From Streptomyces sp. ALI-76-A (GTDB lineage: Bacteria; Actinomycetota; Actinomycetes; Streptomycetales; Streptomycetaceae): DNA of 64,000 nucleotides. Made by a program: the position numbers and the translations under genes. The stretch covers positions 2,108,001-2,172,000 of the forward strand of contig NZ_JASVWB010000002.1 in the NCBI RefSeq assembly GCF_030287445.1. Reading direction: 5' to 3'. Of this stretch, positions 26,851-34,768 are shown piece by piece (the first letter of the stretch is position 1; each line of letters opens with the position of its first letter). Under the pieces are notes generated by a model. That model saw only the letters and a program-made list of their open reading frames with translations. It had not been told where the DNA came from and did no database searches.

Positions 26851-27783
26851 ATGATGCGTGGCGTGACCGGACGACTGATGCTGCTCGACACCGCCTCGCT
26901 CTACTTCCGCGCCTACTTCGGCGTCCCGGATACCGTGAAGGCCCCGGACGGAACACCGGTGAACGCCGTGCGCGGACTCCTGGAGTTCATCGACCGCCTG
27001 GTCAGGGACCATCACCCGGACCGTCTGGTGGCGTGCATGGACGCCGACTGGCGCCCCCGGTGGCGGGTCGACCTCATCCCCTCCTACAAGGCGCACCGCG
27101 TCGCCGAGGCGCGGGAGACCGGCCCGGACGAGGAGGAGGTGCCGGACACCCTCTCGCCGCAGGTGCCGGTCATCGAGGCGGTCCTGGACGCGGTCGGCAT
27201 CGCCCGCGTGGGCGTCGCCCGGTACGAGGCGGACGACGTGATCGGTACGTTCACCGCGCGCGCGAAGGGCCCGGTCGACATCGTCACCGGCGACCGCGAC
27301 CTGTACCAGCTGGTGGACGACGCGCGCGGGGTGCGGGTGCTGTACCCGCTCAAGGGCGTGGGCAGCCTGCAACTGACGGACGAGGCGTGGCTGCGCGAGA
27401 AGTACGGCGTGGACGGCGCGGGGTACGCGGATCTGGCGCTGCTGCGCGGCGACCCGAGCGACGGCCTGCCCGGCGTGCCCGGCATCGGCGAGAAGACGGC
27501 GGCCAAGCTGCTCGCCGAGTTCGGCGACCTGGCCGGGATCATCGCGGCGGTCGGCGACCCGAAGGCGAAGCTCACCCCGTCGCAGCGCAAGCGGCTGGAC
27601 GAGGCACGGCCGTATCTGGCGGTGGCGCCGAAGGTGGTCAAGGTCGCGGACGACGTCCCGCTGCCGGACGTCGACACGACGCTGCCGCGCGCCCCGCGCG
27701 ACCCCGCGGCCGTGGAGGAGCTGGCCGCCCGCTGGGGGCTGGGCGGATCGTTGCAGCGCCTGCTCGCCACCCTCGCGGTGTGA
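26851..27783 (+). CDS. 5'-3' exonuclease (DNA polymerase I N-domain-like / flap endonuclease)
   Basis: A roughly 310-residue stand-alone 5'-3' exonuclease with the metal-binding acidic residues of the family: LMLLDTASLYFRAYFGV at the N-terminus, ACMDADWRPRWR, RYEADDVIGTF and VTGDRDLYQL, followed by the helix-hairpin-helix DNA-binding motif DGLPGVPGIGEKTAAKLL. It should remove 5' flaps or RNA primers using two metal ions. No polymerase domain is attached. Several in-frame starts lie close together (ATG 26851, ATG 26854, GTG 26863, ATG 26878) and none has a strong ribosome site, so the exact N-terminus is uncertain by up to nine residues. Confidence 0.9.
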   Translation: MMRGVTGRLMLLDTASLYFRAYFGVPDTVKAPDGTPVNAVRGLLEFIDRLVRDHHPDRLVACMDADWRPRWRVDLIPSYKAHRVAEARETGPDEEEVPDTLSPQVPVIEAVLDAVGIARVGVARYEADDVIGTFTARAKGPVDIVTGDRDLYQLVDDARGVRVLYPLKGVGSLQLTDEAWLREKYGVDGAGYADLALLRGDPSDGLPGVPGIGEKTAAKLLAEFGDLAGIIAAVGDPKAKLTPSQRKRLDEARPYLAVAPKVVKVADDVPLPDVDTTLPRAPRDPAAVEELAARWGLGGSLQRLLATLAV

Positions 27784-27898
27784 CGAATGTCCGTGTGCTG
27801 CCGCCACGGAATTCTCGGACACAAGGAGCAAGATTCAGTGCGGAAGGCCGGGGGACCTGTCGTCTCGGAGGGGGCTTTCCACGGGGCGAGATGCTAAC

Positions 27899-27917
27899 TT
27901 AGGTAAGCCTAACCATA
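27899..27917 (+). promoter_or_regulatory. Iron box (DmdR/IdeR-type operator)
   Basis: TTAGGTAAGCCTAACCATA lies 19 bases before the siderophore-interacting gene start. It closely matches the actinobacterial iron box TTAGGTTAGGCTAACCTAA, keeping the TTAGGT and CCTAA arms. Repression by an iron-loaded DtxR-family protein is therefore expected; the role of the target gene in iron release supports it. Confidence 0.85.
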
Positions 27918-27935
27918 GGGATCAGGGAGGCCGCC

Positions 27936-28781
27936 ATGGCAGAACGACCGGGACGCAAGCCGCGGAAACCCCACACCGCGCAGGTCATCCGCACCGAACG
28001 GCTCACTCCCCACATGCAGCGCGTGGTGCTCGGCGGCGAGGGTCTGGCCGGGTTCACGGCGGACACCTGCACGGATCACTATGTGAAGCTGCTCTTCCCG
28101 GCCGGCGGGGCGACCTACCCGGAGCCCTTCGACCTGGAGCGGATCCGCGAGGAGTTCCCGCGCGAGCAGTGGCCGGTGACGCGGACGTACACCGTGCGCG
28201 CCTGGGACGCCCCGCACCGCGAACTGACCCTGGACTTCGTGATCCACGGCGACGAGGGCCTGGCCGGCCCCTGGGCGCTGCGCGTCCAGCCGGGCGAGAC
28301 GGTCCGGTTCCTGGGCCCCGGAGGCGCCTACGCCCCCGACCCGGGCGCCGACTGGCATCTGCTCGCCGGCGACGAGAGCGCGCTGCCCGCCATCGCGCGG
28401 TCCCTGGAGTCGCTGCCGGCCGGCGCCCGGGCCCATGCCTTCATCGAGGTCTCGGGACCGGAGGAGGAGCAGAAGATCGACTCCGACGTGGAGGTGGTGT
28501 GGCTGCACCGCGGCTCCCGCCCCGTCGGTGAGGCACTGACCGAGGCCGTGCGCGCGCTCACGTTCCCCGAGGGCCGGGTCTGCGCGTTCGTGCACGGCGA
28601 GGCGCACTTCGTGAAGGAGCTGCGCGGCCTGCTGCGGGTCGAGCGCGGGGTCGCGCGCGAGGACCTGTCGATCTCCGGTTACTGGCGGCTCGGCCACAAC
28701 GAGGACGGCTGGCAGGCCTCCAAGCGGGACTGGAACGCACGGATCGAGGCCGAGCAGGAGGGTGCCCCGACGCCCTCCTGA
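27936..28781 (+). CDS. Siderophore-interacting protein (NADPH-dependent ferric siderophore reductase)
   Basis: A 281-residue SIP-family flavoprotein (ViuB/FscN type). The FAD-binding barrel shows RTYTVR (83-88), the NAD(P)H domain shows WHLLAGDESALPAIARSLES, and the C-terminal signature GYWRLGHNEDGW is typical. It should reduce Fe(III) in imported siderophores so that iron is released in the cytoplasm. The ATG follows AGGGAGG at good spacing. An iron box directly upstream indicates iron repression, and a strong hairpin downstream ends the transcript, so it is monocistronic. Confidence 0.95.
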   Translation: MAERPGRKPRKPHTAQVIRTERLTPHMQRVVLGGEGLAGFTADTCTDHYVKLLFPAGGATYPEPFDLERIREEFPREQWPVTRTYTVRAWDAPHRELTLDFVIHGDEGLAGPWALRVQPGETVRFLGPGGAYAPDPGADWHLLAGDESALPAIARSLESLPAGARAHAFIEVSGPEEEQKIDSDVEVVWLHRGSRPVGEALTEAVRALTFPEGRVCAFVHGEAHFVKELRGLLRVERGVAREDLSISGYWRLGHNEDGWQASKRDWNARIEAEQEGAPTPS

Positions 28782-28859
28782 CCCGGCGGGCACCAGGCGG
28801 CACAGGGCGGGAAAGAGCGGCGGCAGCAGCGGGAGAACACCCACGCCGGTGCCGGGAGT

Positions 28860-28899
28860 GACGAGGGCATCTCGTCGTCACTCCCGGCATCGGCCTGAC
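28860..28899. terminator. Strong 15-bp hairpin terminator
   Basis: TGCCGGGAGTGACGA (28860-28874) pairs perfectly with TCGTCACTCCCGGCA (28885-28899) over a 10-nt loop, 78 bp after the siderophore-interacting gene. There is no long U tract, as is common for streptomycete terminators. Confidence 0.8.
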
Positions 28900-28995
28900 G
28901 CGTTGTATCGCGACCGGCGGTCCGGCGTGGGAGCGTGAGCACTTGGGCCCGTCCCGGACACGGTGGCGTGACGCCTGCGAAACAGCGCGTCCCTA

Positions 28996-29017
28996 ATTTC
29001 TGTCACCCGACAGGAAC
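28996..29017. promoter_or_regulatory. Palindromic operator upstream of the APC permease
   Basis: ATTTCTGTC, ACCC, GACAGGAAC: the left arm and centre match the perfect palindrome at 37421-37442, upstream of the carboxylase operon. The flanking CCTAATTTCTGTCAC is also shared; its TAATTT could be the -10 box, so a bound repressor would block transcription. It lies 43 bases before the permease start. Binding by the TetR protein encoded at 36685-37320 is inferred. Confidence 0.75.
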
Positions 29018-29060
29018 TACGGTTCCCGCCCTGCTCCCCGCGCCGAAGGCAGGTGTCCCC

Positions 29061-30599
29061 GTGACGACCACCACGCCCTCCGACCTACGCCCCGATCCGC
29101 CGCACTCCTCCGACGACCGCACCCTCGTGGAGTTCGGCTACCGCCAGGAACTGCACCGCAGCCTGGGCCGGTACGCGTCGTTCGCGGCCGGGTTCTCCTT
29201 CATCTCCGTCCTGACCACCGTCTTCCAGTTCTTCGCCTTCGGGTACGCGTTCGGCGGCCCGGTCTTCTTCTGGACCTGGCCCGCCGTCCTGGCCGGGCAG
29301 CTCCTGGTGGCCGCCTGCTTCGCCGAGCTGGCCGCCCGCTACCCGATCTCCGGCGCCATCTACCAGTGGTCGTCGCGTCTTTCGAACCTCACCTTCGGCT
29401 GGTTCGCCGGCTGGATCATGGTGATCGGGCAGATCGTGGTGGTCGCGGCGGCGGCCCTGGCCCTGCAACTGGTGCTGCCGGCGATCTGGTCCGGCTTCCA
29501 GCTGGTCGGCACCGACTCGGCGGTCACCTCGGCGGACGGCGCCGCCAACGCGGCCGTCCTCGGCGTGATCCTGCTGGTCCTGACCACGCTGGTGAACATC
29601 CTGGACAACCGCGTGATGTCCGTGATCAACCGCGTCGGCGTCACCGCCGAGATCATCGGCGCCGTCCTGATCGTCGTCCTGCTGCTGACCCACTCCGAGC
29701 GCACCCCCGGCATCACCTTCGAGACGGGAGGCGCCGCCGGCTCCGGTCTGGTCGGCGCGCTGCTGGTCGGCTCGTTCGCGGCGGCCTACGTCATGATCGG
29801 CTTCGACAGCGCCGGCGAGATGAGCGAGGAGACCCACCAGCCGCGGCGCACCGCTCCCCGCACCATCCTCATCGCGCTCGGTTCGGCGGGCCTGCTCGCC
29901 ATGCTGATCGTCCTCGGCGGTCTGCTCGCCGCGCCCAGCCTCACCGACGGGAACCTGGCGGTCGACGGACTGAGCTACGTCCTCACCAGCAGCCTGGGCG
30001 ACGGCGTCGGCCGGGTCCTGCTGGCCGACGTGGTGGTGGCGATCGCCGTCGCGACCCTCGCGATCCAGACGGCGGCCTGCCGGATGCTGTTCTCCATGGC
30101 CCGCGACGGGCAGCTGCCGTTCTCCGCACGCCTTGCCCGTGTCAACGCGCGCACCGGCATGCCGAGCGCCCCGGCCCTGGTGGTCGGTGTCCTCGCGGCG
30201 GCCCTGCTGCTGCTCAACTTCGCCTCCCCGGACGCGTTCCTGGCCATCGGCACGACCTGCATCGTGATGCTGTACCTGGCGTACGCGATGGTCACCGGCC
30301 CGCTGCTGGTGCGCCGGCTGCGCGGCCGGTTCTCCGTCGAGGGCACCGACGAGACGGGCGCCCGGCTGTTCTCCCTCGGCCGCTGGGGCATCCCGGTCAA
30401 CGCCCTCGCCCTCCTGTACGGCCTGTTCATGACCGTCAACCTGGCCTGGCCACGGGCCGCGGTGTACGACCCGGCGGGCGGGCACTGGTACTTCCAGTGG
30501 TTCTCCGTGCTGTTCCTCACCGCGACCGTCGCGCTCGGCGCCGGCTACCGGCTGTACAAGGCCCGGACCGGGGTCATGGCCGAGGCCGTGCCGGTGTGA
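29061..30599 (+). CDS. APC-superfamily amino acid/amine permease
   Basis: A 512-residue transporter with about twelve hydrophobic segments, belonging to the amino acid-polyamine-organocation superfamily. The first transmembrane helix follows YRQELHRSLGRYASFAAGFS, a family N-terminus shared with GABA/choline-type permeases. A conserved GFDSAGEMSEETHQPRRTAP loop lies between helices 6 and 7. I start at the GTG at 29061 behind AAGGCAGGTG. An operator shared with the carboxylase/allophanate hydrolase operon 8.4 kb away suggests the substrate is a nitrogen compound of that pathway, such as guanidine or a related cation. That link is inference. Confidence 0.88.
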   Translation: MTTTTPSDLRPDPPHSSDDRTLVEFGYRQELHRSLGRYASFAAGFSFISVLTTVFQFFAFGYAFGGPVFFWTWPAVLAGQLLVAACFAELAARYPISGAIYQWSSRLSNLTFGWFAGWIMVIGQIVVVAAAALALQLVLPAIWSGFQLVGTDSAVTSADGAANAAVLGVILLVLTTLVNILDNRVMSVINRVGVTAEIIGAVLIVVLLLTHSERTPGITFETGGAAGSGLVGALLVGSFAAAYVMIGFDSAGEMSEETHQPRRTAPRTILIALGSAGLLAMLIVLGGLLAAPSLTDGNLAVDGLSYVLTSSLGDGVGRVLLADVVVAIAVATLAIQTAACRMLFSMARDGQLPFSARLARVNARTGMPSAPALVVGVLAAALLLLNFASPDAFLAIGTTCIVMLYLAYAMVTGPLLVRRLRGRFSVEGTDETGARLFSLGRWGIPVNALALLYGLFMTVNLAWPRAAVYDPAGGHWYFQWFSVLFLTATVALGAGYRLYKARTGVMAEAVPV

Positions 30600-30633
30600 G
30601 CGGCGCCTCAGGCCCCCTGCTGCTTCTCCGCGG

Positions 30634-30682
30634 CGTCGCGACGCCCGGCACGCACTCTCGCCGCACCGGACAAAAGTCCTGG
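30634..30682. repeat. Degenerate fragment of the 169-bp inverted-repeat element
   Basis: About 36 bases (30634-30669, CGTCGCGACGCCCGGCACGC and onward to CCGCACCGG) are the exact reverse complement of an internal stretch of the elements at 4419 and 49086. The match decays after 30670 and both CTAG ends are missing. It is a remnant in opposite orientation. Confidence 0.8.
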
Positions 30683-30688
30683 TAGCTC

Positions 30689-30721
30689 CTCCCCCACGCT
30701 CGGCTTCGCTCGCGCGGGGGG
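30689..30721. terminator. C5/G5 hairpin after the permease gene
   Basis: CCCCCACGC (30691-30699) pairs with GCGCGGGGG (30712-30720) with one mismatch, enclosing a TCGGCTTCGCTC loop. This kind of CCCCC-GGGGG hairpin is frequent between streptomycete genes and is likely the permease terminator. Confidence 0.65.
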
Positions 30722-30768
30722 ACTCGTCGAGGACCTTCGCCCGGCACAGGGCCCTAGGCTGGCGGGTG

Positions 30769-31719
30769 ATGAGACGCAGGACCCGGATCCCGCCCGCTCC
30801 CCTGCCGCAGCGCGAGGGGGTGGATCCGGTGCGGGTACGGCTGCCCGCCGAGGGGCGCTGGGCCACCGTGCGCGAGCACCTGGTGGAGCGGCTCGCGGCG
30901 GGCGCCGCCGTGGTCGAGGGGATGTTCGACGCGGGGCTGGTCGTCGGGGCGGACGGCCGGGCGGTGGCGCCGGACGCGGCCTATGTGCCCGGGATGTTCG
31001 TGTGGTTCCACCGGGAGCCGCGCCCGGAGGTGCCGGTGCCGTTCCCGGTCGCCGTGGTGTACCGCGACGAGCACATCGTCGTCGCCGACAAGCCGCACTT
31101 CCTGGCCACCACCCCGCGCGGCAGCCATGTCACCGAGACCGCGCTGGCCCGGCTGCGCCGGGAGCTGGGCATCCCGGCGCTGGGCGCCGCGCACCGGCTG
31201 GACCGGCTCACCGCCGGGCTGGTGCTGTTCACCGTACGGCCCGAGGAGCGGGGCGCCTATCAGTCGCTGTTCCGCGACCGGCTGGTACGCAAGGAGTACG
31301 AGGCGGTCGCCCGGTACGACCCGGCGCTCGCGCTGCCCCGGACCGTGCGCAGCCGGATCGTGAAGGAGCGCGGGGTGCTCGCCGCCTACGAGGTCGAGGG
31401 CGAGCCGAACGCGGTCAGCCGGATCGAGCCGGCCGAGCACGACGGGCGAGGACGCGGCCTGTACCGCCTCGTGCCCGCCACCGGGCAGACCCATCAGCTG
31501 CGGGTGCACATGAACACGCTCGGCGTGCCGATCCTCGGCGACCCGCTCTACCCGGTGGTGACCGACGCCGTGCCGGCCGGCGACTTCCGGCGCCCGCTCC
31601 AACTGCTGGCGAGAAGCCTGGAGTTCACCGATCCGGTCACGGGGGTGGAGCACCGGTTCCGGAGCGGTCGGGTGCTGGAGGCGTGGGTCTCGTACGACGA
31701 CTGGGCGGCCGGCGGGTGA
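30769..31719 (+). CDS. RluA-family pseudouridine synthase
   Basis: A 316-residue pseudouridine synthase with catalytic Asp145 in AAHRLDRLTAGLVLFT, the RluA motif HRLD. KEYEAVARYDP and TGQTHQLRVHMNTLGVPILG are the other family motifs; the latter binds the flipped uridine. An N-terminal region with limited S4-like character (about 30-90) may bind RNA. The ATG at 30769 directly follows an in-frame GTG at 30766; either may be used. It is monocistronic and convergent with the P450 gene. Whether the target is rRNA or tRNA is not resolvable here. Confidence 0.9.
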   Translation: MRRRTRIPPAPLPQREGVDPVRVRLPAEGRWATVREHLVERLAAGAAVVEGMFDAGLVVGADGRAVAPDAAYVPGMFVWFHREPRPEVPVPFPVAVVYRDEHIVVADKPHFLATTPRGSHVTETALARLRRELGIPALGAAHRLDRLTAGLVLFTVRPEERGAYQSLFRDRLVRKEYEAVARYDPALALPRTVRSRIVKERGVLAAYEVEGEPNAVSRIEPAEHDGRGRGLYRLVPATGQTHQLRVHMNTLGVPILGDPLYPVVTDAVPAGDFRRPLQLLARSLEFTDPVTGVEHRFRSGRVLEAWVSYDDWAAGG

Positions 31720-31788
31720 CACCGGCGCCGGCGCCGATCGGGCCGTAACGGGCCGCCGGGCGCCGGTCCGCCCGTACCGTCCGCCCGG

Positions 31789-33273
31789 TCAGCGGCCGCG
31801 CCACCAGCGCAGGAGCCAGCGCCAGGTGCCCCGTCGGCGGGCCGGTCCGGGCGTCGGAGCGGGGGGCTGCGGCGGGGTGACAACCGGCTGGGGTGCCGTC
31901 CGCGCCACGGGCGCCTGCTCCGGTCGGCGGGTGCCGATCCGCCAGGCCTCACGCGGCGGCGGGAGCTGCGTGTGCCCCGGCTTGAGCTTCACGTCCTGCG
32001 GCGGCTTCGGCGCGAACCGCACCGGCAGTTCCACCAGGTGGCGTGAGGACATCGACTCCGTCCAGGTCAACTCGTCCTCGTCGCATTCGAGTTCGACGTC
32101 CGGCAGCCGCATCAGCAGGGCGTCCACACCGGTGTCGGCGATGGCCCGTCCGATGTCCTGACCGGGGCACTCGTGCGGCCCGCCGCCGAACGCGAGGTGC
32201 GAGCGGTTGCCCTGCATGTTGGCGGACAGGTCGGGACGGACCCGGGGGTCGATGTTGCCCGGCGCGATGCCGAAGAGCAGACCGTCGCCCCGGCGGATGC
32301 GCTGGCCGCCCAACTCCGTGTCCTGCTTGGCGAAGTAGGCGAAGATCGTGCTGAACGGCGGTTCGTTCCACAGGGACTGCTCGACCGCCTCCGGCACCGT
32401 CATCTGTCCGCCGCTGAGCTGGGCGCGGAAACGCGGGTCGGTGAGCACCATCCGCAGCACGTTGGCGGTGAGGTTGGCGGTGGCCTCGTACGCGGCGATC
32501 AGCACCAGCCGCAGGTGTTCGCGGACCTCGTCGTCGGTGAGCCGCGCGGGGTGGGTGATGAGGTAGCTGGTGAAGTCCTCCTCGGGCTGGGCGCGACGGC
32601 GCGCGGTGAGCCGGCCGAGGGCGTCCATGATGTACGCGTTGCTGGCGATCGCGGTCTCGGTCCCCCGGAGCATGTCGCGGGCGGCCTGCACGATCCGGTC
32701 GTTGTACTCGTCGGGCATGCCGAGGATCTCGCACATCACGGCCATCGGCAGGTGCTCGGCGAACTGGCTGACCAGGTCGGCGGTGCCCTCCTCGCAGAAC
32801 CGGTTGACCAGGCGCTGCGTGGAGCGGTTGATGTGCCGACGGATGCCCCGGGGGTCGATGGTCGAGATGGCGCCGTTGACCGCGCCGCGCAGCCTGAGGT
32901 GTTCGTCGCCCTCGACGTGCGAGGCGATGGGCTGCCAGGCGATGTGCGGCATGAGCGGGTGGTCGGGCTTGACCATGCCGTCCAGGAGCGGGGTCCAGAG
33001 ACGGCTGTCCCGGCAGAACTGCGAGGGTGTACGCACCATGTGCAGGTTCTCGGCGTGGCCGAGCACCAGCCACATCGGCACGTCGTCGTGGAGCAGCACG
33101 GGCGCCACCGGGCCGTGTTCGTCCCGCAGTTGCTCGTACAGGGAGCTGAGGTCCTCCGCCTCCGGGCCGTAGAGCCGGCGCAACCCGCCGGGGCCGCGGC
33201 CGTGGGCGGGGCAGCCGGGCGGCGGCGCGAGACCGGGGTCCGTGCCGGTCGGGGAGTGGGATTCAGGCGTCAC
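31789..33273 (-). CDS. rarE: Cytochrome P450 of the rar conservon, lacking the EXXR motif (CYP157-like)
   Basis: A 494-residue P450. The haem-thiolate Cys369 sits in AFGGGPHECPGQ, and the I-helix motif reads AAYEAT (260-265). The K-helix EXXR motif, nearly universal in P450s, is replaced by EQSLW (Glu298 to Trp302), exactly the substitution described for the CYP157 family. After about residue 420 a proline-rich extension ends in a basic, tryptophan-rich tail (TWRWLLRWWRGR) that could contact the membrane. It is the fifth gene of the rar/cvn cassette, 73 bp after the GTPase gene. Rar operons affect aerial mycelium formation; the P450 substrate is unknown. Confidence 0.93.
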   Translation of the reverse strand: MTPESHSPTGTDPGLAPPPGCPAHGRGPGGLRRLYGPEAEDLSSLYEQLRDEHGPVAPVLLHDDVPMWLVLGHAENLHMVRTPSQFCRDSRLWTPLLDGMVKPDHPLMPHIAWQPIASHVEGDEHLRLRGAVNGAISTIDPRGIRRHINRSTQRLVNRFCEEGTADLVSQFAEHLPMAVMCEILGMPDEYNDRIVQAARDMLRGTETAIASNAYIMDALGRLTARRRAQPEEDFTSYLITHPARLTDDEVREHLRLVLIAAYEATANLTANVLRMVLTDPRFRAQLSGGQMTVPEAVEQSLWNEPPFSTIFAYFAKQDTELGGQRIRRGDGLLFGIAPGNIDPRVRPDLSANMQGNRSHLAFGGGPHECPGQDIGRAIADTGVDALLMRLPDVELECDEDELTWTESMSSRHLVELPVRFAPKPPQDVKLKPGHTQLPPPREAWRIGTRRPEQAPVARTAPQPVVTPPQPPAPTPGPARRRGTWRWLLRWWRGR

Positions 33274-33346
33274 AGTGATCGCTCCGAAGTGGATCCGGTG
33301 TGCGTGTCGGTGGGTGTCTGTCGGGTCGGCGGGGCGGCCACGGCGG

Positions 33347-33967
33347 TCACCTCAGCGCGCCCGACATCGCGAGGGAATGCAGGAACCGCATGAGGGTCAT
33401 CAGGGTGTCCCGGCTGGAGGCGCGGCGGCGGGCGTCGCACTCGACGATGGGGATCTCCTCGCTGAGGTCGAGTGCCGAGCGCAGTTCCTCGATGGGGTAA
33501 CGGGGCCCGTCCGGGAAGGTGTTGACGGCGACCACGTACGGCACGCCCTTCTCCTCCAGCCGGTCCATGACGTCGAAACTGACCTCCAGCCGGCGGGTGT
33601 CGACCAGTACGACCGCCCCCAGCGCCCCCTCGAACAGGCCGTTCCACAGGAACCAGAAGCGTTCCTGGCCGGGGGTGCCGAAGAGGTACAGCACCAGCTG
33701 GTCGGTGATGCTGATCCGGCCGAAGTCCATCGCCACGGTGGTGGCCGTCTTGGTCTCGGAGCCGTAGTTGTCGTCGACCCCGACGCCGGCCTGCGTCATG
33801 GTCTCCTCGGTGGTCAGCGGTTTGATCTCGCTGACCGAGCCGACCATGGTGGTCTTGCCGACCCCGAAGCCGCCCACGATGACGATCTTCACCGCCGCCT
33901 GGGCGGTGTGCGGGAGGTGGTCCTCGGTTCGTGGACCCGTGATGGTGTCAGAGCTTTTGAAGTCCAT
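33347..33967 (-). CDS. rarD: Conservon small GTPase-like ATP/GTP-binding protein
   Basis: A 206-residue Ras/MglA-like protein of the conservon D type. The P-loop is GGFGVGKTT (32-40), the switch region reads LFGTPGQERFWFLW in place of the usual DxxG, and VVAVNTFPDG stands where NKxD would be. It should cycle between nucleotide states and associate with RarA-RarC at the membrane, as described for cvn9. Its ATG overlaps the 3' end of the DUF742 gene by 20 bases, so expression is coupled. Confidence 0.93.
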   Translation of the reverse strand: MDFKSSDTITGPRTEDHLPHTAQAAVKIVIVGGFGVGKTTMVGSVSEIKPLTTEETMTQAGVGVDDNYGSETKTATTVAMDFGRISITDQLVLYLFGTPGQERFWFLWNGLFEGALGAVVLVDTRRLEVSFDVMDRLEEKGVPYVVAVNTFPDGPRYPIEELRSALDLSEEIPIVECDARRRASSRDTLMTLMRFLHSLAMSGALR

Positions 33968-34364
33968 GCATCACCGCTTCGAGGAGGGAACGGTCGGCCA
34001 GCGCCTTGCGGATGATGGGGGCGCGCGCCGTCACCAGTTCGGCCGCCAGCAACTCGGTGACCAGCACGGTCACCACGCTGTACGGCAGGCTCAGATAGGC
34101 CGACAGCTCGGCCACGGACAGGGGGGCCGTGCACAGCCGGAGCAGCGCCGCCTGCTCGGGCGTGGCGGAGGGCGGGGGATCGGCCTCCGCCACGATTAAC
34201 GTGACCAGGTCGAGGTCGGAGCGCTCGCCGCCGTCCGACCCGGTGATCACGTACAGCCGCTCGGGGTTCCCCTTGGGTCCCTCGGGCGGCTGCCGTTCCT
34301 CGGGCGGGGGCGTCGGGTCGGGTTGCCGCGTGGGGTGTCGCCGCCGGCGTTGCGGAGGAGTCAT
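33948..34364 (-). CDS. rarC: Conservon DUF742 protein
   Basis: A 138-residue DUF742 protein. A proline/arginine-rich N-terminus (first 35 residues) leads to ERLYVITGSDG, then a winged-helix-like core: LLRLCTAPLSVAELSAYLSL, then VVTVLVTELLAAELVTARAP. DUF742 proteins are conserved partners of conservon GTPases. The ATG at 34364 overlaps the roadblock gene stop as ATGA, with GGAGG-like sequence upstream. It has no known catalytic activity. Confidence 0.92.
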   Translation of the reverse strand: MTPPQRRRRHPTRQPDPTPPPEERQPPEGPKGNPERLYVITGSDGGERSDLDLVTLIVAEADPPPSATPEQAALLRLCTAPLSVAELSAYLSLPYSVVTVLVTELLAAELVTARAPIIRKALADRSLLEAVMHGLQKL

Positions 34365-34768
34365 ACGGTCTGCCCGTTGCGCCTGGGCGGGCTCGTGAGG
34401 TGCGCGCCGATCCGCACGACCAGGTCGCTCATGCGGGCGCTCATGAAGCCGGGCTCGGCGCGCACGTCGGAGAGCACCGCGAGATAGGCGTTGGCGCCCG
34501 CGGCCATCAGGTAGAAGTAGCCGCCGTTGATCTCGATGAGGACCATCTTCATCTCCCCGTCGCTGCCCGGGATCTCCTGCGCGACGGCGGTCGCCAGGCT
34601 CTGCAGGCCGGCGCAGGCCGCGGCGACGCGGTCGGCGGTGTCCGGGTCGCCGCCGTGGCGGGCGATGCGCAGGCCGTCGGCGGAGAGCACCACGATCATC
34701 TGGATGCCCGGTACGCCTTTGGCGAGGTCCGTGAGCATCCAGTCGAAGTTGCCTCGCTGCTGGATCAC
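34361..34768 (-). CDS. rarB: Conservon roadblock/LC7 protein
   Basis: A 135-residue Roadblock/LC7 (MglB-like) protein with GIQMIVVLSADGLRIARHGG and KMVLIEINGGYFYLMAAGAN. Such proteins dimerise and can act as regulators of the partner GTPase. The GTG at 34768 overlaps the RarA stop codon (GTGA), and its own stop overlaps rarC, so the four proteins are made from one tightly coupled message. Confidence 0.94.
   Translation of the reverse strand: MIQQRGNFDWMLTDLAKGVPGIQMIVVLSADGLRIARHGGDPDTADRVAAACAGLQSLATAVAQEIPGSDGEMKMVLIEINGGYFYLMAAGANAYLAVLSDVRAEPGFMSARMSDLVVRIGAHLTSPPRRNGQTV

Noticed and set aside
26863..26878. GTG or later ATG as the definite exonuclease start
   Set aside because: None of the four clustered starts has a better ribosome site than the first ATG at 26851, so I kept the longest without claiming certainty.
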